From Caecitellus pseudoparvulus (taxonomy: Eukaryota; Bigyra: Bicosoecida), in contig CBFFRQ010000027.1 in the NCBI GenBank assembly GCA_965644315.1, positions 26,511 to 90,510 of the forward strand: 64,000 nucleotides of DNA, in the 5' to 3' direction. The notes under the pieces were generated by a model. The model had not been told where the DNA came from and did no database searches. It was given only the letters and a program-made list of their open reading frames with translations. This document shows positions 42,938-54,500 of this stretch, piece by piece. The position numbers and the translations under genes are program-made. Position 1 is the first letter of the stretch. The number at the start of each line of letters is the position of its first letter.

Positions 42938-44977
42938 ATGGCTCGAAACTCGCCCTGGAGTTGCCGCACGCGCGAAGCCTTGAAGGAGCTGTGTCACAAC
43001 AAAGTTTCCATTGTCCTGCACAGGCGCCATGCCATGGGCATCAAGTTCACGAGTTGCATGCTGGCCCTGCTGTGCGTGCCGGGGGTTTTCCTGCAGTGGT
43101 CCACCCTGCTGGCCATACAGCGCGCGAAAGCCAGCGTGGGGGTCAACGCGAGCCAGCCAATCCTCGCGGGTTCCCCCGTCCTTTACGGCCGCAGCAGCCC
43201 TGCTGTGGAGACAGCGATGCTCTTCAGCGTGTTCGGGGACGGCACTAGCATGGCGCTTGTCTCGGTGAGTGCTCGAGTGTGAGGCAACTGCTTTGGGCGC
43301 TGCGCATGCAGCAGCACCTGCCACGGGCCACATCCGCAGGGCACGCTCTCGCTCGGAGTCTTTCTTGCGTTGTCCGCCTGCGTTGTCCCATCGTGGCGCC
43401 GGGTGGGCCTCTTCGCTGTGCTGTTGTGGGGCGTCGTGCTGGGCATGGCGGCCTGTTTGTACACTTGGATTCCACAAATGTTGTTAACGAACGGAGAGCA
43501 AGGCCACATTATCCGCCTCACCTTGATTCCCCTGGCAGTGCTCCCATTCGCCGCCTCCTCGCCATTCGTGTTGAAGGAGACACGGCACCTGCTTTTCTCT
43601 AAGCCGTTCCTCGCTTGCATCGTGTTCTTTTCGACTGCTGCAGGGTGCGGCGCTCTGCTCACAGGAGTAATATTTCGAATCTTTTACGCTTCGTCAGATC
43701 TTGAGCGGGTGGCCATTCGTGTTTTCCTGCTTCCGATCCTCGGGGAAGTCGCGCAGGCCGTGGGTCGCTTCGTTTTCTCGTACTGGGGCGCAGACTCCCT
43801 GCCTGCCAGCTTCGTCACGTACTTGCTTGGACCCATCACTTTCACCATTGCAGTGACGGGGCGCATCTTCACGAGCGCCCTGTCATCAGTCGGCGCGACA
43901 GTCATGCTGGCAGTCGCTGTGTCGGTGGTTGAAGTCGTCATGCGGCTGACTGTCATCCCACGAGACGATGCGTACCGCTGGTGCGCGGCCCGCTTGCCAT
44001 GTTGTAGCATGGCACTGCGGGATGGGTCTACCAAGGCAGTGGCCCAGCGCAGGCGGGAGATGATTGGGTACTTCCACTTCCTGTCTGTGGACACGCTGGC
44101 GGAGGACGTCGCCATCTTGCTCGTGCTGCCCATGGCAGCGTTCTTCAGGTCCCCCTTATTTGCAGGAGGCCCCCCTGTCTCCCTCTCAGATACGCTGCTT
44201 AGAGTTGCACTGCAGTGGCTCCTGGAGTTGGCGACCGATGCGACCCCGTTCCTGCTCTACGCTTGCCTGCGCACTCTTGGCTCGGGGTGCGTGCCGTATG
44301 TCCCGGTCAGTCACATGGAGCTCCGGCAGCAGCGCAGCATTTCTGTGGTTAAAGAACAAGGCAGTGCTAAGGGTCAGATTGGGCACGAGGGGCTCACCCA
44401 TTCCGCTGCGTTCATCGACGACGCGGAGGGGGAAGCGGACCAGAATCCCCTTGCAGGCTATGGGGCTGGAACTCCGATGCACTCCCTGCCAACCCCGGCA
44501 GGTGCCATTGCAGGAGCTGCTGGAGACTTCCCGCTTGAGCACGAGTCCTTACAAGGAATGGCCAGCCCCTCACCACAGAGTGCGGGCGCTGAGACTGACC
44601 CTGCCACTGCCCACGTGCGAGCAGTGCAGGCTGCGATCCAGCTCCACCATGAAGCTGCCGCGCAAGGTGAGGGTGCTGGAGTGTGGGACCGATTAGAGCT
44701 GTCCAGCCTGCGTGCGGCAATGGGTATTTCCACGGCGTATTGGCAGTCCATGGGGGCAACTCGGCGCATGCTGTGGTGGTTGACTGCGACATCGGATTCC
44801 ATGGCTGGCCGCGTCGCAGCAGCTTGGCACCAACGGGATTCGAAGTGGGCACTTGTCACGGCTGGGTGGATTGTGAGTCTTGGCCTGTTCATCGTCCACG
44901 AACTGTACTATGCAGGGACGCACTGCATCTACACCGACCCGGCAGGCGCTCCGTACGCCGACCTGTGCGAACTGTAG
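42938..44977 (+). CDS. Polytopic membrane protein, unknown family, 2 exons
   Basis: Exons 42938-43264 and 43340-44977 (intron 75 nt, donor GTGAGT, phase 0) give 654 residues. The ATG at 42938 (MARNSPWSC) is the best of two in-frame candidates; 43034 (MGIKFTSC) would put the first membrane segment at the very N-terminus. About eight hydrophobic segments are visible: SCMLALLCVPGVFLQW, SLGVFLALSACVV, GLFAVLLWGVVLGMAACLY, LIPLAVLPFAA, FLACIVFFSTAAGCGALLTG, LLGPITFTIAVTG, VGATVMLAVAVSVVEVVMRL, and a late one, WALVTAGWIVSLGLFIVHEL. Between the last two lies a 200-residue soluble loop with acidic and Gly-rich stretches. N-glycosylation site NAS in the first lumenal loop. No transporter or channel motif was recognised. 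Confidence 0.78.
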
Positions 44978-45582
44978 TGCTGTCTGACCGCATGGTGCAT
45001 CCTAGCGTGACTATACTCTCACAGGGTGCTCGTGCTGAGCTTTGCTTTGCTTAGCGTGCATTGGCTGCTGGAGCCGCGCGCTACAGCTGAACCTTGAATG
45101 AATGTACGAGCGTGCCCTTTCGATGGACGTCGTGTCGACACATCGCCACAACAGGCAGACAGGAGCGCACAGGAACGACTGTAAGGACACAAACATGTAA
45201 GTGCTTGTTGCATCATATTGTATACCGCATCTCCCACAGTTTAACCTTGCCAAAGCCCGCATACTGCCTTCGACAGCCACCATCTTTCCGTCCTGGTGCG
45301 GAATTTGCGGGTTTTGCCTGCCAGTTTGCCTGTCACGTCGCGCGTGCACACCTGCGGGCGAGATACAAAATTACTTCTTCCCTGTGACTTGACTGCATCC
45401 ACAAGCACGTTGGGCAGACGTTTTCGCCTGCTCGATTTGCCGCACCTGCGAGGGCGCACACGGCCAGCTGGGGTTCAGGCGCAGCTGCCAATCAGAGCCT
45501 CGCCAAACGTTGCAGCTTTGCCCGCTGCACTGCACGCAGTCAGTGTGCGCGGGAGCAGCGACAGCGGCCATCCGCACGTACA
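44978..45582. promoter_or_regulatory. 605-nt intergenic region upstream of the giant lectin gene
   Basis: AT-richer than its surroundings. It contains a CCAAT box (CCAATCAG, 45488-45495) about 90 nt before the next ATG, and GTAAGT at 45197 followed by CCCACAG at 45239, which could be a 43-nt intron in a 5' leader. That is shorter than every coding intron here, so it is doubtful. GCGGAATTT occurs near 45299. No tRNA, snRNA or coding exon was recognised. Confidence 0.4.
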
Positions 45583-48500
45583 ATGCGTGGACTGCGCGCC
45601 CGTCTGGGCTGGGCGGCGCTGTCTGTCGGCGCTGTGTGCCTGGTCATGAGCGGAAGAGCGGCAGGCGCCGCTGCACTCCCCGCTTCCGGACACCCTGACT
45701 TTGGCGCGGATCCTGCGTCTGTGGACGAGGCAGAGGCCCTCAAAGCTGACGCCATGCAACACCCCCGGTACGATAATGACGTTGTGCTGGGTCTTGCTCG
45801 CCTGGGCTGCGCCGGCGCTGATGGTGACCTCGTTCAAGCACAGCGTGCACGCCGGCCGCGTCCGCGTCCTGCGCAGGGAACTGGCTCTGTCCCACGACGG
45901 CCCTGCTCCTCGGCGGCTGTGCGGCAGTGGCGAATACAAAGGTGGATTTCTAAACTTGTTCTGCTACAATTGCCCCAAAGGGAGGTGGGGCAGCGGAGAC
46001 CACTGCCACGATTGTGCGCGGGGTGAGTTGGTGCAGGGCGGCGTTTCACGCGGCGGCAGCCTTTTCCGGCCTCCCCCTGCCTTGAGGCGGCCTCTCACGA
46101 CCTCTCGTTGTGAATTTCCACTATAGGCAAGTATGCTAACAAGGAGAAGATGGGATCGTGCAAGTCTTGCCCATCTGGTGCGTGCAGGCGTGCATGTGCC
46201 GATCCTGCGACGTGCCGAGGCAGCTCCTCCGTTCTGCTCACCTTGCAGGCGAATATCAGGAGAACACGAAGAAGTCGTTCTGTGACCAGTGTGAAGCAGG
46301 TGCGTCTGCAGCCCACGTGTCGCATTGGGGTCTGTCTTGGAAGGCCCTGCGTGGATTGTTGATGGCACACGGTGCAAATTCCGCACACACGTTTCCCTCG
46401 CGCCTTGCCGCCGTGCTCAGGTCGCTTCTCCAGCTCCACGGGGTCATCGACATGTGATGATTGCGGAATGGATACCTACACTGCGGAGCCAGGGGAGACG
46501 TCCTGCGCACAGTGCGTGCTGCTGCGCGTTGAGGGCACTCGCACTCTGAGCTGGGGCAGGCAGCCACGAGCAACCTCATATGCCCGCGCAGGTGTCCCCG
46601 GAACACCATGGCTTTCCCAGGCTCCTCATCCTGCATGGACTGTATCCCGGGCTGGGCAGCCAACGCGACTGGCGTGTGTGAGCAGTGCCCGCCTGGCCGG
46701 TACAGCAGTGGCGAAGCCGCGACAACCTGCACTGCCTGGTAAGCCACGACGACACCCATGGCCCTTGGGCGCCAGTGGCACTGCCTCTCTTCCTCCTCGC
46801 TTCGCAGCGAAGTGGGCAAGTTCCAGTCTGCCCCTGCCCAAACTGCCTGTGTGGCCTGTGTGCCGGGCAGGTACGGCATCGAGGCTGGGCTGTCGTCCCC
46901 CGCCTGCTCTGGCTCCGACGGCTCCTTCGCACCCTGCCCCGTGGGATTCGAAGAGTTCCACGACGGCGACCACGACTTTGGCTGCTTCTTGCACGTGGCC
47001 GAGGAGAAGTCCGCCGACGACGCACGTGCACATTGCGCCGCTCTGGGCGCTGACCTGGCCTCCTTTCACTCCGCAGCCACGCAGGGCTACCTCTCAGAGC
47101 TGTGCCAGGCAGCAGATGAAGGGCAAGAGGTAAGTGCCCCCCATATGTAGCGAGTGTGCGAAGCCGCAATCCCAGCACTCCTTGTGCTCGTGCGCCGCCC
47201 CCACTGCACAGTGCTGGACCGGTCTGCAGCGACTGTCCAGCACACGCTGGTCCTGGTCTGACGGCAACTCGGACACCTTCTGCGATCCGACCTCTACGAC
47301 TGGCTGCTGGGGTGCGTGCTGCATCGGGCATCTGCAACGCTGCATGCCCCGCATTCACCGCCTGCTGCCGTGTTTCACCCTGCAGGCGCTGGTGAGCCTG
47401 ACAGCTCTCCCTGTGCCGTCATGACTGACGATGGCACACTCAAAGACCTGTCGTGCGGAAACGCGAGGCAGTTCACCTGCCGGCTGAGCCCCATCAACTG
47501 CCCTGCTGGCTACGTCCTGGGCTTGCATGGCGATCCCAAGTTCGCCTGCTACAAGCACGAAGACACGGAGAGTGACTGGGCCAGCAGCCAGGCGGTGTGC
47601 GAAGCTGCTGGTGCCAAGCTTGCTGTTGTAGCGGATCGAGAGGAGCTGGAGTATGTTGCAGGGCTGTGTGGCAGGTGAGTGCAGGGTAGTTGGTGGCTGG
47701 GCGGCTGCACCTGCGCGCACCACTCTCTATGCGACCATCGCAGAGGCACGACGCGATCCCAGCGGGCATGCTGGCTTGGGGCGACGGATACGTTGATTGA
47801 AGGTCAGTGGGCATGGCATGACCCCCAGTTCATCGGCTCTGCAAGCGGCCTCTCTGGCGCGGGAAGCTACCCTGACAATTGGTGGACAGGTGGTGCAGCC
47901 GACGACGCCGCTGCCGTCTTGCCTGATGGACAAGACTGCTTGGCTACAACGACAGCTGATCATCCGTGCGTTTCAGCCGCTTTTGCACTCGTGTGCTTGT
48001 GCATATGCATGGCGTTTTTCGCGCACGCTACCACACCTCGCTGGCCGCTCGCCTCCTGCGCAGAGACATCACGGTGCAGGACTTGGAGTGCGCCTGCGAC
48101 CCCGATGCGTACTCTGCAAACCCCAAGGAGTGTGACGTGGCGTCACTTGGCGCCGTGTGCAAGGCGCCAACGATTTCTTACAGCAGGGTTCTGGGCGTCG
48201 AAGAAATGGAGTGCCCGGCAGGGACAGTTGACACGGGGCACTCCTGCGTGTTTAAAGTGGCGGTGACGCCCACGACGACGGCAGACGAGGCACGGGAACT
48301 CTGCCGAGCCCAGGCCAGCGCCGACGGTATTGTGCGGGGCGACGTGGACTTAGCCACAGCATCAGAGGCTTCATTCGCGGCCCTAGCAGCACACCTGGGG
48401 CCCTCGCTCAGTTTCATCGGCGCCCGGCGAGATGCGCGCTCAGGGCGATTCCGCTGGACTGATGATGTCGGCTTCGACGAGGCGTGGAGCCCCTTTGCCT

Positions 48501-51500
48501 CTGGCTCAGGTTGGGGCGAACCGGAGGGAGATGATTCAGCCGCTTGTGTGGTGGCATCAAGCACGGGCGCCTGGGCGGTGCCCTGTGCGAGCAGCCCTAG
48601 CACACCCCCGTTGCCCGCTGCCGTGTCAGACGCAGCTTGCCAGATGGCCAAGCCAGCCAATGCCTGCCCGCCAGGCTGGACTCAGAACCCATTCAGCCAC
48701 GCTTGTATCTTGCCACTGCCCAACAAGGTCGACTTTGCCACTGCCCAGCAGCTGTGCTCCCGTACGCACTCCCGAGGCTACCTGGCGACGTTCTCGACTG
48801 AGGCTGAGCTGCGGTTCATCACTCGTCAAGCTCATGTTGTAGACGGCTCGTTCTGGATTGGCGCTCAGGCAAACCCCGTGAATGCCAGGTTTGAGTGGCT
48901 GCCACGGTGGGGCAAGTCTGAGCCTGAGGATCCCCACTCACTGCTGGACACTGCTGCCGCGTATTGGGAGAGCACTCCCACTGTAGCCAGTGGCAATGCT
49001 GTGATTTGGAAAGACAACGCGCCCGACTCCACACCAGCGCCTGGTGGTGGTGTTATCGCGGCGGTGGACGGCGCAGCAGAGGAGCACCACATCCTGTGTG
49101 CGGTGGATGCGGCTGCCGAGCCGGACGTCGCTCGCTCGTGCCCAGAGGGCTTCGTGCGCTCCCCCGTGAGCATGCGCTGCGTTGGACTGCACCCCAGTGG
49201 GGTCGAGTCTTCTGCGGAGGGGGCGATGCAGCAGTGTGCTGCCTTGCCAGGGCACTTCACCCTGGCCTCAGCTCAAAATGGCCTGGAGGCAGCCTGGCTC
49301 GTGCGACAAGTGCACCGTATGGCAGAGGCGTCAGGCCGCAGCGTGTGGCTGAGCTGGGCCCTGGGAGGGCAGGGGGAGTGGAGGTCCAGGACGGGCGGCC
49401 TGGGGGACGCTCCGCTCCCGCCCACGTCTGAGCTGTGGAGTGCTGGAGAGCCCGCTGGTGCCGGGGAAACCTGCACTGCAGTCCCAGCTGGGGCTGCGAG
49501 CATTGACAGTGTGAGTTGCAGCGGCTTCCTCGCACTGCCCATGTGCATGACTGGCCACGCAGAGGAGGAGGCGGCAGCGGTAGGGGCGGCACCACCCCCG
49601 ACTCGAGCATTTGTCCCAACTGGGACAGCCTGCCCCGCTGGCTGGATCCGCTCGCCACTATCTGGTACGTGCCTGCAGCCTCTCCTGTCTTCGGCTGGCG
49701 AGCTGGTGTCTCGTGACGACGCACAAGTCATGTGCCAGCGAGCTTGGCCCGGCGCGAGTCTGTGGACTGGCCCGCTTGTGTCTGAAGAGCTGGGCAGTGT
49801 GACACGCCTGGTGTCGGATCATGGCGCCAGCGCTTACTGGACTGCTGCAGTGGACGGCGACGTGTCCGCTGGCGTGCAGTGGCCCGCTGGCCAGCCAGAT
49901 GGATCACCCCTCCCCTTCGTGGGGGAAGAACCCTCGAACTTGGGTTGTGTTGCCCTGGGCGCTGACGGTGAGTTGTTCAGCGCAGGCTGCGGCTGGCCGG
50001 TGGCAGCTGCCTTGTGTGCATGGACGCCAGGCTGCCCGAGTGGCTTCACACGGCACCCACGCGATGGCCAGTGCTGGAAGGCACATTCTGCCCACACGGA
50101 GGGCTGGCCAGAACGCAGGCACAGCTGGGACAGTGCTCAAAGTGCATGTGATCTGGACGGGTTCGGGCAACTCGCCGCTCCACCGGTGCTAAGCCCCGAC
50201 TCCATCGACACTGGTATGCTGTGGCTGGCGCAGCTTCCCGTCCCTCAAGGCTTGGAGTCTTCAGAGCTGGCGCACGTCGGTGCTCGGTGGGAGGCGGGGG
50301 CCTCTGCTTGGCTTTGGGCGTCAGGGGCGACTGTGGAGGCGGCGGCATGGAAGGCGGGAGCACCTCCAGCCGACTTGTCCTCAGGGGAGTGTGCGGCGAT
50401 GGAGATCGGCTCACGCTTGCTCCTGCCAGTGGCCTGTGATGCAACGCCAAGTATTGGCACTCCCAGCCACTTCATCTGCACGCGTGCCCCTCGCAGCTCG
50501 TGTTCCGGCATGGTGTCCCCCGTCTCGGGCGCCTGCTACCACCTGGACACTTCCGTGCTCCGCACCAAGGCGGACGCAGCGGCACACTGCTCATCCATGG
50601 ACGCGGCTGAGGGCCTTGCCACGCTCTATGATGCCGGCGACGCTGCATGGCTGACGGGGGTGTATGCCCGATTGGCCCCCAGCGGCCCAGGCTTGTGGGT
50701 GGATGCCCAGCGGCCGGCCGGGGCGTCCTCTGTGGCGTGGACTCGCAGCGCACATGCACCCGAATCCCTGGGTGCCTGGCAGCGCCTGACCTCGACAGCG
50801 TCAGAGACTGACCTGGCTCAAGCGTCCTGCTTCGCTGTTGGCGGCAGTGCGAGCATGGGGTGGGCTAGCGGGGATTCCGCCCTGGACCCTGGCAAGCTGG
50901 CGGCCGCCGTGGATGTCTCTTGCAGTCAGCAGGCCCACACGCTCTGCTACGACCACGCGCCGTGCCCTGACGGCTCGTGGGTGTGGTCCCCCGCCACGGG
51001 CACATGCCTGCGAAGAGAGACTGTGACTGCAGACGACTCGGCTGCTGCCCAGGCGGCCTGCTCGAGCTCTGGTGTGGCGCCGGCGCACCTTTGGACGCCC
51101 CATGATGCCATTGAGCTGTATTGGTTTGCACACACTGTGCTGCACGCGCCGTCACTGTGGCTGGGCATCGAGTTCAAGTCGTTCACTGCCGGGTGGGCAT
51201 TCGTTGACGGTTCGGATGCAAGCGTGCTGCAGGTGGATGTGAATGGCGTGCGGGCGTCAGGGCAGCATCTGCGCGGGTCTTCCCTCTTTGGCTTCTGCGC
51301 CAGCGGCTGCTCTGAGCCAGTCGCAGACTTCTCCATGCGCGGCGTGCGGTGGGCCGCCGCGGGCTTGGACAACGGTGAGCCGGTCGTCGCCTCAGCAGCC
51401 GCCCCAGGCACGCCGCTAGTGTGTGAGCACACCCCTCCTTGCAGCACAACCGGCCATGGTGATGGATCCGTGCTGCATTTCACGGAGGCGGGCCACACCT

Positions 51501-54500
51501 GCGTGTACACCGTACCGCCGAGCACCCCCTGGTTGGCCACCAAGGCTTGGGGAGCAGCGGGTGCGGCATGGCACGCAGAGAGCGCTGTGAGCCCCCAACC
51601 ACTGGGCGGAGGCGGCGGGCACTCCAGCGCAAACTTCGCAGTGCAGCCTGGCGACAGGCTGCTCGTGCATGTGGGAGGTGGCAGAGGCGGCTGGGCAGAC
51701 ACAGCAGCACCGGCACTTTCCAGCGTTCCAGCTTCAACTGCTTCGCGTGTGTTCGCGCCAGGCGGGGGTGCGTCTTCCATTTCCAAGTTGGCCGGCGCTC
51801 TTGGCGTGCTGGATCTCTCCAGGCACTCTCTGGTCGCGTCGGGCGGTGGAGGCGGCGGGTCTCACACCCACGGTGGGCCTGGAGGCGGCATAGAGGGGGG
51901 CGCCGCCCCGCTGCCAGCCGTGCTGCCCCCTCATCAGCTGGCCCTGCAGGGCAGTGGTGCCACGTCCCCAGACTCGACGAACTCGCTGCAGGGGTCAGGC
52001 GCAGGGGGCTGGGCGGTGGATGTGAGCACAAGCGGCGTGCTGCATGTGCCTGGCGTGTGCTTGTGGGGCCTGGACGGCACGCGGAACTCGGGCGGTGTCC
52101 CTGGCTGCCCTGACAGCCTCGCTGTGCAAGGCGCAGGCGGTGGTGGCGGGTACATGGGTGGTGGCGCTGGTGCGGCCTTGAGTTCGGCGGTCGGCTCTGC
52201 AGGTGGCGGCGGCGCCGGATTCCTCGGCGATGGTGCCCAGTCAGGGCGCCTGGTTGGCGGCTGGCAGTCCCTTCCGGGCCTGGTGGCGGATGTGCAGCGA
52301 GCTCCAGGAGCCGGAGCTGCGGATTCGGTGTCTGCTCTTCGAGGGCAAGTCATGCTGCGGCAGCTGTCGCGGACGCCGCAGTGTGAGCCCTCTGCAAGGC
52401 TTACCATCACGGGCCATGGCTGGAACAACATCGTGAGCCCCCCAGGTGCACTGGCAGCCGACGTGTCCATGTGGGGTGCAGGGGGCGGCGCTGCAGTCGA
52501 TGACACGTGCACTGGCGGGACAGGCGGCTTCGCCAGCGCCCGCCTGCGCTTGGATCCCGACACGCCCCTGACTGTGGAGGTCGGTGTGCCGGGGGCGAAG
52601 CACGCCCTGAGCCGGGACTACGTGTACGACTCAGAGGTGGCCACCCCCTTTGGCACTCGGCAGTTGACTGGCGCCTCCGCCCTGCCCCACGAGGTGGGCT
52701 TGCCCTTCCGGCACTCAACCACCACTGGCGGCTTCTCAGGGGCTACCTCATACAATCGAGGCGGTGGGGAGCGCACAGCTCTGTGGACAGCAGGCCCTTT
52801 CGGCGAGTGGCTGGTCGCTGGTGGCGGTGGCGGCGGCGGCACTGGGCTGCCAAGCTGCGCGAAGGGCGGTGCTGGCGGTGGCGCCAGCGGTGCAGATGGC
52901 GGCACTCGCAACCAGTCTCCAGGTGGACAAGGTGGGCAGTCAACTGGGCCTGGGGCCCCCGTGATTGCGAAGTCGAACGTCTCGCTGTCGCAGGCGGGTG
53001 GGATCGCAGGTGACCGGGGTGTGGGCGGTGTTTCCCTGGAAACCGTCTGCCTGGAAGGCCCGTGCACGGTGTATGCCGCAGGGGGTGGAGGCGGCTACTA
53101 CGGCGGAGCATCTGGCGTTGCGTCCATGCTGACTGGCAGCGGAGGAGGTGGAGGCAGTGGGTTTGTGCTTCAGGAGCAAGCCATGACGTCTGCGTCCGCA
53201 GACCCTCACCCAGTCACTGGCCAAACTCACCCCGACCCCCAGCTGCTGCAAGGCTTGCTCTCCAGCCCTGCCTCCAGCACAGACGCTGAGCTGGATGCGG
53301 TGCGCTCTGCCGTGTCTGCTGGCGAAGCAGGGCAGGGCGGCATGGCTGTGGTGGAGTTTCGATGCACAGAGTGCAGCGAGTCTGACGATTGCGCAATTTT
53401 GTCCGCGTCAGTCGTCCGGGAATGCGTCCCATACGGCACTGAGCGGCCTCGCACGAACCCAAAGGACGTGCACTCCAAGTGCTACTTCTGCGACCCGGCT
53501 GGCTCAGGCGGCTACTACGCGTGGAGTTTCCGCGGCGAAGGGTACGGGTGTGACGATGAGCTGGCGTGCACTCACAGCGACGCGTGCAGTGCAGGTGGAC
53601 TGTGCCAGGGCACGCCGTACACACACTGCTTGGACTTTGCTTTCACGCAAGATCTGTCGCAGAACTGTGAAGTGTGCGACGGTACACCTGGTGCGGACAG
53701 CACTGGCGGCTGTGCTCTGAAGCCTGGCTTTGCTGGGGGGGTTGTGGACCTCGTGCCTTCAGGCAAGAGCTGCGCGTGCAACATTGGCGGGACGCTGGTG
53801 GCCCACGGCGAGGCGAACCCAGCCCAGCCTGGCTGCCAATACTGCGACGTGACGTTGGATGCCACCGCCTGGAGCAACCGCCCAGCGGGCCTCGCATGTG
53901 ACGATGGTGACGCCTGCACTGCAGCCGATGTGTGTTCATTGTCTGGCACCTGTGAAGGCGTGTCATATTCCTGTGACGCTCAGGCCTGCCACGAGTCATA
54001 CGAGTGCAATGGGGACGGCGGCTGCACTGAGACGCTGTTCGCTGCAGGTGACAACGAAGTCTGCAGCGCCAGCGTGTCGCAGTGCTCGCTGCACGTCACG
54101 TGTGACGGCAGCATCGCCACCTGCCCTGGTTACTCTGCGCTGCAGCCTGTCACGCCTGCCTTTGCCGCTGCAGGTCTGCTGGCCCCTGCACACACCAAGA
54201 CGCTGGACACTGGCACAGCAGTGGCTGGGGCGACGTTGCTGGAGACCAACCCTGCCATGCCCGGAGGCCTGCACGGCGCAGTAACACTGGCGGACTTTGA
54301 CGTCACGTGCGACGCGCTGCAGCTGCGACTGGGCGTGCAAGCTATTTCGTCCGCTGCGGATGAGGCCTCCTGCAGTGGCAGCCTGATCCAGGACGCCCTT
54401 GATGCACGATCCGCCGAGGCGGTCATTTCCTGCCCGCCCGGCTCCACCTTGTTGCTGAGCTCTGACGGGGCGCGCCACACGTGTGCGTCAGTGCACGGAC

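Noticed and set aside
43369-43372. Apparent start of the membrane-protein frame near 43370
   Set aside because: The codon there is TTG, not ATG; the exon begins at 43340 after a GTGAGT...CCGCAG intron and the real ATG is in the previous exon.
45197-45239. Possible 43-nt leader intron upstream of the lectin gene
   Set aside because: It has GTAAGT and CCCACAG ends, but at 43 nt it is shorter than every coding intron in the window (64 nt or more); kept only as a remark.
47966-48063. Apparent start of the giant lectin frame at 47966
   Set aside because: This is GTG, the first bases of a GTGCGT donor. The 98 nt to 48063 are an intron, and the gene begins 2.4 kb upstream with a signal peptide.
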